Counted from the stretch's first letter, positions 13,229 to 25,339 are shown. The stretch is 64,000 nt of DNA from Myrica gale (GCA_963930655.1 OZ005607.1:24436874-24500873), one strand, 5' to 3'. Program-made: numbers and translations. Notes: generated by a model not told the origin, from the sequence alone.

Positions 13229-15826
13229 TCAGTACTTTACAATAGATTTTTGTCAATACGTCAAATATTTTGTTGTAAAATTTAATTGTTGGCTATTGTG
13301 GTCGTATCTTGGTTACATGACCAGTCAATTCCTCTTATTTTGTGTCTGTAAATCCTTCACCATTTAGAGGCTAATGTATGGCAGATAGTGCTCTTTCCGA
13401 AGAAGTAGAGAAGCTTCGAAAGCTGCAACAAGAGGGAGTTTTTTTCAGTTCAAAGGATGATGGAAAAGACAATGGACAGCTGCATATGCCTCGAGGTGAA
13501 CAAGTTATATCTGAAGTGTCCAATAGCTCATCAAGAAAACGTAGCAGGCTTTCTATCTCTTCAAGTCAAGATGATGCCATGCAAAGAGAATCAGGGAAAA
13601 AGTTATCTAAAGAAACTGTGTCCGCTAGCGCTTTTGCAAATTTGCAGCAGGTATATCTGTTAATCCTACATATTTTGAGCAGATATCAATGATATCAATA
13701 GGTTTATCTTTCTGTACTGACCATTTTAGTGTACTATCCAGCCAGAGTGCTGTCGAAGAACTATTGGCACATCAGGTTAGTGCTGGAAATGAATTCCCCA
13801 TTATTTAACTTTGCATTTTGCTATGTGGAATGTTTTGATGTAATATAGCGTCTCTTTAGGTGATGGTCTGGATGAAAGAGTGTCTGCTAGCTGCTTATTT
13901 CAAGCTTTTGTCGAGTACTTGATGGACATGAAACTATCTGCAGTTAATCAAACTGAGGGATGGTCCATTTCAGCCTTACATCAATCAAGTGGTAATTCAT
14001 CAATCTGGATGACATTTTTAGTCCTTGACTTTTGGTGTGCTACTATTTCCTTGGGTAAATGCGAATTGAACTCTTCAAGATTGGGTGTGTTGTTAATTTG
14101 GCCCCTCAAGTTCAACTATGGTCAATTTACTCATGTTTTTGCATTCTACTCAAATTGGTCCTTCCATCCACCACTAGGCATCGTTTATGACTCTTATATG
14201 GCAGCATATCACACATTTTTCAAATTTTCAATATCTATTTGTTTGAGATGTCACTACTCCCCGAAAAGAAAAAAGAGTTAAAACTCTCGTTCGAAAACTT
14301 CTTTTCCACCTTCAGAACGATTTCGCAAGTAAAGTAACCAGCAATAGTGTTGCACTTCACCTCCCTGCCTCTAATATCAAAGCAAGCATTGCCCTACTCC
14401 TTAGCAGCCACCTTACTGGAAAATAGCACCACCACTGTCCAATCCGAAACCATCTCTCCCGTTTCAGCTCTCGGTTTAAAATTAGGCCACCCTTGCTGCC
14501 ACCAAGACCCATCACTGGCCTTTGGGCCACCATCACAGTTGGGCAATGGATGGGGATTTGGTCTGCTCAAAATGTAAAACAGCAGAGCAAAGAATAGCAG
14601 GTCTCTCATTTGGAACAGGCTAACATAAGCTCTCGCACCAATTCCTTCACATCATTGTGCTTCAGGCGGCATCCGTTTTGTTGTTCTTGTTCCAACCTTG
14701 GTCGAAACGAGGCAGGGACATGTTCACAGCACCAAGGCAGCTACAGTTATGCATTTCAGGAGGACCTTCTTATAGTTTAGCCTATTGCTTTTATTTGTTG
14801 ATCGTTAGAGGTTATTTCCTTGCAATGCACTGATATCTTTTTGATTGAAATGACCAGCTATTCAATAATTCCTGTTTGTTTCAAGAATTGCTCTATTAAG
14901 TCGATGATGTGGTTGAAGGATGATTCATGTCAGGAGATGTCTTCGTCTCCCCTCTGACTTTACAAAATATCAGACAAAGCAGACATGGCTACATACAATC
15001 TAACATTACATTATGTACAAAACCGTGCAGACATGCATGTTTAGATGATTAAGACATTGCGCCATTAACTGGGGGATTTTTTCCTGAATTTGGAAGAGGT
15101 GGGATCAATATGGAAGTTGACACGTCCAGCACCCCAGGCAGAGTTTTATTTTCAATATTTAAGAGAATTCATGTGCACAGAAATATATACTTCTGGGTTT
15201 TGTGAGGATTAACATTTGCTTAAAATGAAAGAATTTGGACACAGTTCATTATCAAAACCTCAAAAATTAGGATGATCTTTAGGAAAACCCGAAGTAGTGT
15301 TTATGACATACATTTTGGACTAATGCTTAAAAGCCAAGGTTTTTGCATGATGAAAACAAGAACAGGCTTGGTCCTTGTTGTCTTTTATTTTCTCAGTATC
15401 TGACAGTTCTCAAAAAAGCTTGTTTCGATTGCTTCCAATCAAGCCTCTAAACCTCTGCCAATGTAATTTTCTGCAGCAGACATTGGCATATTGCTTTTTA
15501 GTTAATGTGCGAATCAATTTTCCATAAGCAAAGTATGCTTGATTGGTTTCTTAGTAGAACTACATATTTGCACTAAGTTTCCCTTGGATCAGTTACTGAA
15601 TTTTAAACACTACTTTCTGATCATGGTCATATTAGGGTTCTCATTCAGTCTCACATGGATGAACGAAGCAGCTGGAGAGGATGTGGAGCTTTTGTACCGT
15701 GTCTCATCATTGGGCATATTTGAAAGAGTAGCACCAGAATGGATGAAGGAGGCCATTATCTTCAGCACTAGAATGTGCCCAATCTTCTTTCAAAGGGTAT
15801 CCCGTGTTATCAAGCTGCCTCACTAG
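9720..15826 (+). CDS. Plant coiled-coil protein of unknown function (eight coding exons, 301 aa)
   Basis: Exons are 9720-9767, 9961-10030, 10706-10796, 11238-11299, 13385-13650, 13730-13775, 13860-13991 and 15636-15826. They sum to 906 bases (301 residues plus stop) and every splice phase agrees. The N-terminus (MEALYSKLYDKYTQIK) leads into a charged coiled coil of about 100 residues (EELIQHLKNENDQLRAQVDD and the following exons). A serine/basic linker (SSSRKRSRLSISSSQDD) follows, then a conserved C-terminal half with CCRRTIGTSG, SCLFQAFVEYL and FERVAPEWM. I recall this as a plant-specific family, possibly catalogued as DUF7806, and give it no function. There are no membrane segments or signal peptide. 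The third intron would use a GC donor (10797). Partial copies of the exons lie at 28,343-28,533 and 36.9-37.3 kb. The start is the ATG directly after the acceptor; an upstream ATG at 9714 would be intronic. Confidence 0.8.
13194..13228. repeat. (GA)n microsatellite
   Basis: An uninterrupted GA run, then GAAAGAGAGAAA, lies in the fourth intron of the coiled-coil gene. The duplicate near 36,731 has a clearly shorter run, so the repeat length changed after duplication. Confidence 0.9.
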
Positions 15827-16803
15827 TGGCCCCCACCCCAAGGTCATTTCAGATTGTTGTTCCTCACAACACCAAATTCTGCACGTGTTTACAAATCAAT
15901 GCCTGACAACCGATTTCTTTAGCCCAGTGAGCTAAGCTCCTAACAAACTGAATGATCTTGTATGTAAGTCCCATGATTCATGGATATATTGATGACCTGT
16001 ATGATTTTCTCAAGATGAAAAGAACTCAATGTGTGGATTGAGGTTTCGTTCAAGTGCTTGGAAACCGGCAGAATATGATGGCCTGAGTCCCATATAGAGT
16101 GAGAGAAAGAGAAGTAACGATAAAGAAATGGTATAAAAGATAAGTCTCACATTAGTTTCTTAATGGTAGAACGGAGACTTATAATGATTTCAAGTGACTT
16201 CAAAGGTAACTTTGACTAATTCTTTTAAAGTTAAAGTATGGTCCATTGGATTGTATATATACTGATTCTCGTTTTTATCCCAAACATAGAGATAGAAATC
16301 AAACATAAGCATGGTTAATAGATGACTTAAAGGAGAAAAAAACATATCTAGTTGATTTTAGTTAAGTGTTTTTATTTGGCTCTAAGTTTATATAGAAAAA
16401 AGTTATTTTATTTTTATAAGAAACTTCAAGAGGTCATCATTTAAAGATATTGTTTTTGAATGATTGATTAGAATATATTTTTAGTTTATTACTGCCCATC
16501 AACTATTATTGAAAGCGTTTGTGTTTTTTTTTCTTGTTTAAATCTACTTTTAAATCTTTTCCCTTGATCTTATTTTCTGTTGCAGATAATATTTTCAACG
16601 AGAATTTTGCAAAAACAGATGATAATCCCAGCAACGTTTAAGGCTCCCTCACAAGCGGATATCCCCCAAAAGTTCTCTCTGTCTCTCTCTTTTTTCTCCT
16701 CCTTTATCTGTCTCGCTTCTCTATCACAAACTCCTTCTGGACCGATAAAAACAAGTCAGGTACAAAACGCCTTTCAAGTTTTGGCTCTCGAACAGTGTGG
16801 ATG
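15827..16803. repeat. 3' flank of the coiled-coil gene, duplicated block A2 (copy 1)
   Basis: No gene. Together with the last exon (from about 15,548) this stretch to about 16,785 is closely matched by 28,258-28,629 plus 29,820-30,655, as judged by reading the two side by side. It includes shared phrases such as the CTGCCTCACTAGTGGCCCCC region and the poly-T tracts near 16,530. Copy 2 has small indels and one L1 insertion. Confidence 0.75.
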
Positions 16804-16819
16804 AAAAAACAAAACATCA

Positions 16820-19423
16820 GTCAGCATTTGTACCGGGTCGACTTATTCAAGATAATTTTATTCTTTCACATTGGATTTTCATGCTTTTTCTCTGAAAAAC
16901 AGGAAAGAAAGCGAATGTTGTTCTAAAAATTGATATGACTAAGGCTTATGATAGGATGAAATGGAATCTTATCCTTCTCACTTTACGGAAATTTGGATTT
17001 AGCTCTAAATGGATTAATTGGATACGGGAGTATCTTTCCTCTGTATCCTATTCAATCCTACTAAATGGTAGCCCACATGGACTTATTATTCCAACCAGAG
17101 GTCTGCGTCAGGAAGATCCCTTATCTCATTTTCTTTTTGTTATTGGAATGGAGATTCTCTCAAGATTGCTGGATAAGGCCACTTCACTCTCTTTGATTCA
17201 TGGTATTAGGTTGAGTATAGCGGGTCCTTCGATTACTCACCTTTTGTATGCTGATGATTTGTTAATCTTTGGACAGACTACTCCCACTAAGGTTAAAAAT
17301 ATTGATTTTTGTCTAAATTTATTCTCTCAGTGGTTAGGTCAAGCTCCAAATGCTCAAAAATCTTCCATCCTCATCACGACGAATACTGACCGGTCTACTG
17401 CTAGAATCATCAGAGAACGTTTTGGTTTCTTACCTATGTCCACCTCCTCTCGCCATTTGGGTCTGCCCTTAATGTTGCCATGATCCAAATCTGTCGCCTT
17501 TACGGATTTCAATCATCGCATTGCTCGGAAAATTTCTGGGTGGAAAGGCAAGCTTTTGTCGCAAGCAGGAAGAAAAATGTTGATCAAATCAGTTGCTTCA
17601 ACCATTCCAATATATGGTATGCCATCCTTTTTGATTCCTCAATCAGTTTGCAACACGATTGATTCCAACTTCGAAAATTTTGGTGGGTTATAAAACAGAT
17701 GGCAATAGACACCTTTATCTTCACTCTTGGAATAAGATCTACACTTCTAAGATGATGGGTGGCATGGGTATCAAGAAAATGAAAGACATGAATGTGGCAC
17801 TCATTTCCAAAATGGGTTGGATGATGACTTCTTTACAGCATCGACCATGGGTTAATTGCCTCAGCGCAAAATACCTCAAAAATGTAGAATTTATGCAGGT
17901 AGATAGAAAAGCTTTCTCCTCCTGGATATGGAAGAGACTACTATCAACCCGCTCTATTATTTCTCAAGGTCGTTGCTTCATAGTGGGGAATGGTGAATCA
18001 ATTCGAACTTGACAAGATCCTTGGATTCCACAAATACCTTATTTCAAACCGCAGCCCTGCTTTGGCTCTCAAATGTTAGACTCAACCTCTTTGGTTAGTC
18101 ACTTTATTATTGATTCTCCAAGATCATGGAATGCACATATGTTAAACAACACTTTTGACAGGTCAACGGTGGCAAACATACTTCAGATACATCTCCCTCC
18201 TACCACAGAGAATAGAGAGGTCTGGACCCCTGATTCTAAAGGTCTCTTTACTGTCAAATCAGCTTACAAGTTAATCTCATCAACTAGCACATTAGCGACA
18301 AATGGACCATCTTTTGACTGGAAAAAGTTATGGCAACTGAAAATGCATGAGAGCTTGAAATTTCTTTTGTGGAAAGTGGCTTGGAACATACTCCCCACTT
18401 GTCATAGAATTACTATGAACTTAAAATCTTCTTTTCAGGGAGATTCGGTCTGTCTCTTTTGTGGTGATAGTTCTAAGACGATTCATCATCTTTTGTTTTC
18501 CTGTTCTTATGTCCGTCTAATGTGGCGTCTATCACCATGAGCTATAAATGTGAAGAGTTTTCAGCATAGATTGGTGTTGGATTGGATACATTGTATTTTG
18601 GAACATTCAAGACTTCTTGGAATTACAACCCGTGATAGTCATTCCTTTCAACTGTTTGTTGTTCTATTATTGGATTCAATATGGCTAGTTAGAAATAAGT
18701 TGTTACATGATCGAGTTCGAATTCCTGCTCGGGTGCTTCTTCAGCAAATTCTGCATACCCATAAAGAACATAGAGTAGCATGGCAAGTTGCGCCAAGATT
18801 TCTTCAAAATGTGAAGGCATCCTCATCTCTTCCTGGTAACCCTCTACGCATGACTTTTGATGTTGCAATTAGAGAATCTTCTTCTATGAGTGCAGTCATT
18901 TTGTTTCACTCCAACGGGGATATTTTGTGTGCTTGGACTCAAGAATCTGTCTCTACTGATCCACTTGTCGGAGAAGCAGAAGCTGCTCTGTTAGCCTTGA
19001 CTAAAGCATCCGATCTTCATATTTCCACCTTACTCTATCAAGGAGATTCGCAAATTTTAATGGAAAGCATTCTATTATCTTACTTGCAAGGATCCACCAT
19101 CAACTTGAACTTCTCCTGAAAGATTGCTTCGATTATCCATAGCCTCGTACCACTCTTCTCCTCTATTCCATCTTTTTCTCCTGCTTATGTTCATCGAGCT
19201 GAAAACTTGGAAGCTTACTCATTAGCAGCCTGGGCGGCTGCCTACTCATTTTCTGGAGATGTTCTGGCACCTTTTCTTCTTAATAGAAGTTTATGGAAGT
19301 TCAATGGTGTTAGACCACTGTAGCTATGCTTTTTTTAAAAAAAAAATTATAGTTTTTTTAGTTGCTTTATCATTGTAATCTCGTTGGTTGCATATATAAT
19401 ATTAATGGTTTAACAAAAAAAAC
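16820..19423 (+). mobile_element. 5'-truncated L1-type LINE with RNase H
   Basis: The element is bounded by perfect 16-base target duplications (AAAAAACAAAACATCA at 16,804-16,819 and 19,424-19,439) and ends in a short A-rich tail. Reading along it gives reverse transcriptase (AFVPGR near the start, GLRQEDPLS, then LLYADDLLIFG at about 17,241-17,270), a zf-RVT zinc motif (CLFCGDSSKTIHH at about 18,450) and RNase H (DVAIRESS, GEAEAALLAL, YQGDSQ at 18.85-19.1 kb). Endonuclease and ORF1 are missing. The frame is broken several times (17,483; 17,662; 18,012; 18,540; 19,119), so it is dead. It sits where duplicate copy 2 has none, so it inserted after the duplication or was lost from copy 2. Confidence 0.93.
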
Positions 19424-19439
19424 AAAAAACAAAACATCA

Positions 19440-20801
19440 ATTTACTGCCATCGTTTATCTTCATTCCTTAGCCTTTTTTCTTGGACTCGATGACATGGAT
19501 GGAGCCCACCACACACAGCCACATTCAACATAAAACCGAATCCAAAGCTCACCAATTAATGACCAGAGCCTAGTACTGTGCCACATGCTGTAGCTTGGAT
19601 CTTATCCTCTCTCGATTCTCATGTCCGTGATTACGAGGATAGAGATTTCTTTAAATTGTTGTCTCAATATAGTTCAATAAGAAGAAAGATAGAAATCTAT
19701 AATATAAGTCACAAAACTCTCCAAATTGAACTATCTAAATCGAGATAGTAAATTAGAGAGGATGTTGTGAATAGATTAGTATCAGGGTTTAACTTTGGGA
19801 GAAGAAAACAAAGTTAATGAACTTTTGCACGTTACTGTCCATATTAGTTTTAGAGTAGAGGAGAACTTGAAAAGTGACAATTTTTGCTCTGATATTCATC
19901 ATTGGATATTTGTTGTCGCCTTTGGGTTTTCCTCCAACTGAACCCAATAGATGAGGCTGTTGGGAATTGTCCTCTTGTATGGAGGGCTTGCCCCTGATTC
20001 TTTTACGAACAAATATCAAATTTTTCAACACAACTTAATTACCAGCCATCCAAAACTAAAATTATTATGGTTGGTTTCTTTTTTTCTTTGTTTTTTTTTA
20101 TCAAACAAACTACACTTCATAGATAATAAAACAAATAAACGCTCAGAGAGTACAAGACAATTAAGACCACCCATCGAAAATGAAAGCTCAGAGTGCAAGA
20201 GACGTCTTTGATTTTTTTTAGTACACTACTACACTTACCCTAAAAACAAAAAGACTTTGGCGTTAACTTGCACAATTTTCCGTTCTGCTTTTTTGCAATG
20301 ACATGACATAATTGTTGAACTTCTAGCTAGCTTCCTTTTTCCTTTCACTTCCGTAAAATGCTGGCCACAAAGCAACGACTCTAAGGGAAAGTGGTATAGG
20401 GCCCGTTTGACTCCTAGCTTGGCTTGTACTAACGTGTCGACACTATAGCTAATTTTTGCCTTTGGGGACCTCGGTTCTCGTCGGCCGTCGCCTTCCCCCA
20501 ACAGCTAATACACGCTTTCGTATTCCTCTGTTTAAAGGGCCAATAAATGGCAGTAGGTGATGAGGACCCGCTTAGAGGAAAACAACTAAAAACAAAAATA
20601 ATGGTGGAGGCTCCCACCTTCCAAGTTTTCCTGGTAAAATAATGCAAGCTGTGTGGAAAAACAATTTAGTTCCATTTTCCATAAGACTATTTACAGTTTT
20701 TAAGTCCACCACTTCAGTTGCCTATTTCTTGTCTAAGCTCGCAATTCAATTTCCTTCCTTCTTTCCCTTTGCTTAATTCTTCCATTGCAACAAAGAAAAA
20801 A
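19440..20801. other. Intergenic region and NLR1 promoter; includes duplicated block A3
   Basis: About 19,547-19,902 is matched by 31,496-31,832. About 20,402-20,801 is matched by 37,700-38,124 upstream of NLR2, so the two resistance genes share a promoter. No TATA box was chosen with confidence. The CTTCC-rich stretch at 20,750-20,785 is the likely leader. Confidence 0.6.
20407..20412 (+). promoter_or_regulatory. W-box (TTGACT) upstream of NLR1
   Basis: TTGACT lies within CCCGTTTGACTCCTAGCTTG about 390 bases before the NLR1 start. The same context occurs before NLR2 (37,706-37,711). WRKY factors bind TTGAC[C/T]. Function here is inferred only, and such a hexamer is common by chance. Confidence 0.35.
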
Positions 20802-23800
20802 ATGGCCGATGTTGGAGGAGCTCTTCTCTCTGCCTTCCTTCAAGTGGTAATCGACAGGGCGGCATCTCGTGAGGTCATTGACTTCCTTCGACGATATAAA
20901 CTCATTGGTGGACTCGTGTACAAGTTGAAGACAGCTTTGATGGCCGTGAATGTGCTGGTCGAAGACGCAGAGGAAAAGCAAGCAACAAAGCCTAACGTGA
21001 AAACGTGGCTTGATGAGTTGAAAGATGCCGTTTATGATGCAGAGGAGATCCTTGATAAGGTTGCTACTCAAGCCTTAAGACGCAAGTTGGATGATGAATT
21101 TGAAACAACTGCAATTAAGGTACGAAATCGCACCTACGCTTCTCTTTCACTTTCTAAGCTCAAAGGAAAGATAGAAGAAGTACTCGACAGGCTAAAGTCT
21201 CTAGCCGACCAAAAGGATGTTATAGGTCTAAAAGAAGGTGTTACAGGGAGACCGTCAAAAAGATCGCCCACGACTTCTTTAATGGTTGAAGAATCTGGTA
21301 TTTTTGGTAGAGATGCTGACAGGGAGGAAATTATTAAGGGGTTGCTCTCGGAAGATGCGGGCGGCAATGAGGTAGGTGTGATTGCTATAGTGGGCATGGG
21401 AGGAATAGGCAAGACCACTCTTGCTCAACGAGTGTACAGTGACGAAAGGGTGAAGAAGCACTTCGACCTTGAAGCTTGGGTATGTGTTTCGGAAGATTTT
21501 GATCTGTTTAAGGTGACCAAAACTATTCTAGAGGCAGTAATTCAGTCAACTTCTGATATTACGGATCTAAATCAGCTGCAAGTTAAACTACGGGAGAAAT
21601 TGACGGGAAAATATTTTTTACTCATTCTAGACGATGTTTGGAACAAGAATCTTGATGATTGGGAGGCCTTAAGTAAGCCCTGGAAATCTAGAGCACGAGG
21701 AAGTAAGGTCATTGTAACAACACGGGATGAGGGTGTTGCATCAATCATGAATGCTAGTACGAATCATTGTTTAGAGAAGTTAACAGAAGAGGATTGTTGG
21801 TCACTTTTTGCAAAATATGCTTTCGGGAACACTAACTCTCGTGCACGTCCCGAGCTAGAAGAAGTAGGTAGACAGATTGCAAAGAAATGTGAAGGTCTGC
21901 CGTTAGCAGCCAAGGCCATTGGAGCAATGTTGCAGACCAAAGCAAAGGTTGATGAATGGGAGAGGATATTGAATAGTGAATTATGGAACTTATCAATTGA
22001 AGAGACGAAAATTCTTCCCGCTCTCCGAGTAAGTTACAAATATCTTCCCTCGCATTTAAAGCGGTGCTTTGCTTATTGTGCAATATTTCCAAAGGATTAT
22101 GATTTCACAAAAGACCAGATGGTCTTATTATGGATGGCCGAAGGGTTTTTACAAGATGTTGGAAACAAGACAATGGAAGAAATCGGTGAGGATTACTTCC
22201 ATGATCTTGTATCTAGATCGTTATTCCAACGATCAGTTGATCATGATACACATTTTTTAATGCATGACCTTATAAATGATTTAACAAAATTTGTGTCCGG
22301 GCAATTTTGCTTTAGACTAAACGTTGACAAGTCTCAGGAAGGTTTCCCCAAGACTCGCTATATGTCGTATACGAGAACAAATTTTGACAACTTCCAGAAG
22401 TTTGAGCCTCTTGATAAGGCTAAGAAGCTGCGCACTTTCTTGCCATTAGAATTGGCGTCGATGAGTAGTTGGAGTTTGTTCCACTTGAGTAAAAAGGTGT
22501 TGCGTGATCTTTTGCCAATATTAAAGTACTTACGGGTGCTCTCTCTATCTCGCTACAAGAATATAACTGAATTGCCTAAATCAGTTGGGAAAATGAAACA
22601 TTTACGGTATTTGGACATTTCTTTCACAGAGGTAAGGAAGTTGCCCGAGTCTATATGCCAACTGTGTAATTTGCAAACACTGAAGTTATCTGGTTGTAAA
22701 AATCTTACAGCACTGCCGAGAGATATGAGGAGACTCGTTAATTTACGTCATCTTGATATTACTGAAACTGGTATCATGGAGATGCCGATGCACTTAGGCA
22801 ATCTAAAATGTCTCCAAACTTTGCCTAAATTTATTGTCAGCAAACACAGGGGGTCTGGATATGGCCTTGGGGAGTTGGGAAAGCTTGCAAATATTCGGGG
22901 AGCACTTTCTATTTGGGAGCTCCAAAATGTTAAATCTCCCCGGGATGCTCTGGATGCAAACTTGAAGAATAAGAAGTATTTGCAGGAGTTGGCGTTGTTC
23001 TGGAATGATTCAGAAAGTGAAGATGCTAATATTTCAGAAAGTCAAAGAAGTGTACTGGACAATCTCCGGCCCCACCCAAACTTGAAAAGCCTTACTGTCA
23101 ACGGCTATAGCGGTGAACGTTTTCCAGATTGGGTAAGACACGATTCATTCTCTAATATAACATCTCTGGATCTGAAAAAGTGCAAGTACTGTTGCAGCTT
23201 GCCACCACTTGGGCAACTACACTCTCTACAGAACCTCTCTATTGAAGGTTTTGATGGAATTGTTACGGTGGGTTCAGAGTTTTACGGCACTGGTTCTTCG
23301 CCAATTAAGCCATTTGGAAGTTTAAAAGTTCTAAAGTTCATGCAGATGTCGAACTGGGAGACATGGTTTCCATTTGGTGCTGAAAACAAAGATGTAGCTT
23401 TTCCTTCTCTTGAAGAGCTTTATATTAAGAAGTGCCTGAAGCTGAAAGCTGGGTTTTCCATCGATCTTCCTTCCTTAGCCAAGCTCGAGATTGGTGAATG
23501 TCCGCAGCTGGTGATTTCACTTCGCAAGGCTCCAGTTATACGTGAATTGGAGCTCAAGAGTTGTAATGAGGTTCTACTGAAGGAATTGCCAGTTGGAATG
23601 CAAAGGCTCAGACTGCGAGGATTTGATTCGGTGGAGTCCCTGCCCGACGGACTGTTGGACTCCAATAGCTGTCTTCAAAAGTTGGAAATCAGTGATTGTT
23701 CCTCGCTAGTGTCTCTTCCCACAGTGGGTTTGTCCTCTACATTATTAACAAAAGTTCAAATTGTAAGATGTATGAAGTTTGAGCTCCCAACACACCTGGA

Positions 23801-24503
23801 CTATTCATTCCTCGAAGAATTGAAGTTGAGCGATTGTGATTCTCTCAGGTCTTTTCCTCTAGACTTTTTCCCAAATCTTAAGAGCATCAATCTTCGGCAG
23901 TGTGGGAATCTGGAATCCCTTACCGTTCCAGAACAACATGAGAAGGACTTAATGACCTTGAGTATTTGGATCGAGAGTTGCCCAAATTTTGTGTCATTTC
24001 CAAAGGGAGGATTTCGTGCCCCCCACCTTACAACTCTTTACATCCGGGATTGTAAGAGTGTGACGTCACTGCCTGATAAGATGCACTTATTCCTTCCGTC
24101 ACTTGAGTATTTGTTAACAGATAATTGTCCAGAAATGATATCGTTTCCAGAAGGGGGCTTGCCTTCCAATCTTAAAGATATTAGGATTTGTAATTGTCAC
24201 AAACTCGTTGCTAGTCGGATGAGATGGGGTTTGCAAACATTCACCTCTCTTAGACAGGTGTTAATTATTGGCGAATCTGGAACGATCGTGTCTTTTCCAG
24301 AGACGGGTTTGCTTCCTTTAAATCTGACCTCTCTTGATTTGTGGAGCTTTCCGAATTTGGAATCTTTTGATAAGGAGGGGCTTCAACACCTGACTCTCTT
24401 GAAGATTTGGCTTTCCAGTTCTGCCCTAAGCTCAAGTGCATGCCAGACAGGGGGCTGCCTGCGTCCCTTAAACGTCTATCTATCAGTGGGTGTCCTTTGT
24501 TAA
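20802..24503 (+). CDS. CC-NB-LRR disease-resistance protein (RPP13-like 1 type), C-terminus shifted
   Basis: A single-exon intracellular immune receptor of 1233 codons. In order it has: an Rx-type coiled coil (about 1-190, with VKTWLDELKDAVYDAEEILD); NB-ARC with P-loop GMGGIGKTTL (198-207), kinase 2 LLILDDVW (near 277), RNBS-B KVIVTTR, GLPLAAKAIG (365-374) and MHD (487-489, MHDLINDL); then leucine-rich repeats from about 560. The start is the ATG giving MADVGGALLS, the same as in NLR2; an upstream in-frame ATG at 20,718 lies in the leader. Against NLR2, one C is missing near 24,392. The final ~65 LRR and tail codons, including KKQLQRRKGKEWRKVAHVP and ending DDEWIE at 24,592, are therefore out of frame and replaced by about 38 unrelated residues. 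All nucleotide-binding motifs are intact, so the protein could still be made with an altered C-terminus. Whether it works is unknown. Confidence 0.9.
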   Translation: MADVGGALLSAFLQVVIDRAASREVIDFLRRYKLIGGLVYKLKTALMAVNVLVEDAEEKQATKPNVKTWLDELKDAVYDAEEILDKVATQALRRKLDDEFETTAIKVRNRTYASLSLSKLKGKIEEVLDRLKSLADQKDVIGLKEGVTGRPSKRSPTTSLMVEESGIFGRDADREEIIKGLLSEDAGGNEVGVIAIVGMGGIGKTTLAQRVYSDERVKKHFDLEAWVCVSEDFDLFKVTKTILEAVIQSTSDITDLNQLQVKLREKLTGKYFLLILDDVWNKNLDDWEALSKPWKSRARGSKVIVTTRDEGVASIMNASTNHCLEKLTEEDCWSLFAKYAFGNTNSRARPELEEVGRQIAKKCEGLPLAAKAIGAMLQTKAKVDEWERILNSELWNLSIEETKILPALRVSYKYLPSHLKRCFAYCAIFPKDYDFTKDQMVLLWMAEGFLQDVGNKTMEEIGEDYFHDLVSRSLFQRSVDHDTHFLMHDLINDLTKFVSGQFCFRLNVDKSQEGFPKTRYMSYTRTNFDNFQKFEPLDKAKKLRTFLPLELASMSSWSLFHLSKKVLRDLLPILKYLRVLSLSRYKNITELPKSVGKMKHLRYLDISFTEVRKLPESICQLCNLQTLKLSGCKNLTALPRDMRRLVNLRHLDITETGIMEMPMHLGNLKCLQTLPKFIVSKHRGSGYGLGELGKLANIRGALSIWELQNVKSPRDALDANLKNKKYLQELALFWNDSESEDANISESQRSVLDNLRPHPNLKSLTVNGYSGERFPDWVRHDSFSNITSLDLKKCKYCCSLPPLGQLHSLQNLSIEGFDGIVTVGSEFYGTGSSPIKPFGSLKVLKFMQMSNWETWFPFGAENKDVAFPSLEELYIKKCLKLKAGFSIDLPSLAKLEIGECPQLVISLRKAPVIRELELKSCNEVLLKELPVGMQRLRLRGFDSVESLPDGLLDSNSCLQKLEISDCSSLVSLPTVGLSSTLLTKVQIVRCMKFELPTHLDYSFLEELKLSDCDSLRSFPLDFFPNLKSINLRQCGNLESLTVPEQHEKDLMTLSIWIESCPNFVSFPKGGFRAPHLTTLYIRDCKSVTSLPDKMHLFLPSLEYLLTDNCPEMISFPEGGLPSNLKDIRICNCHKLVASRMRWGLQTFTSLRQVLIIGESGTIVSFPETGLLPLNLTSLDLWSFPNLESFDKEGLQHLTLLKIWLSSSALSSSACQTGGCLRPLNVYLSVGVLC

Positions 24504-25339
24504 AGAAACAATTGCAAAGGAGGAAAGGAAAAGAATGGCGCAAGGTTGCTCATGTGCCCTACATATTCCTCGACGATGAATGGATAGAATGAGCAGAACT
24601 CGGACAAGAGTTCTAAATTTTGTTTTCATTTCAAATCAGCCTGCCAATCCCTTTGAGGTGAAAGAGTCGTACAAATTTCAAATCACTTGCGTTATGATTG
24701 CTGTTGTTCTTTTATCACATATCACTTGTAATGAAATCCAAGCTCTGCTTCTGTTCTTGTGGCTTCGTTACACACGTTCCGTCCATCTACTATGTTTAAT
24801 TTTATGTGAATATCTTACTCAAATTTTCACAACATTCCATCTTGTTTTTAATTTTCTTTTCTATATCTTTTTTCTAATTTATTTTTTTCCTTAGTAAAAC
24901 ACCAGAAACAAGTTAACTTGTGTCGCACCGAACTATATTCGGTGGCAAATTAACAGCAGATAAAAACCAGGAAAAGAAAGAACTTTATTGGGAGAAATTA
25001 ATCTTCGTTCATATAAGGAAGGAAGAAATTATCCATATATGTATTCCCACCCATGGCTGTTATTTTCTGAGTGGATTTTGTTGACTTTGAACTTCGCTCT
25101 TTCGTGTGCAGCTTCCAAGTGCTCTGAGATGGTATTTACTTCCTGTTATCTTTGGCTCTAGAGGTGACCTCCTCTGCTGCAGGTGTTCCAGCTGTGGTTC
25201 AGAGGTATACTCTTTCTCTTCTCTTTTATACTCTCAATTTGCATTTTCAATTTTTCTCTCTGTCCATATTTGTGTGCACAATTTAGTTACTAAAGACGGT
25301 TGGCCAAATTGACCACCATTTCAGAAAGTTAAAGAACTA

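Noticed and set aside
14347-14609. Opposed ORFs of 76 and 71 codons
   Set aside because: They sit inside the last intron of the coiled-coil gene. No family was recognised, and two overlapping frames on opposite strands suggest chance.
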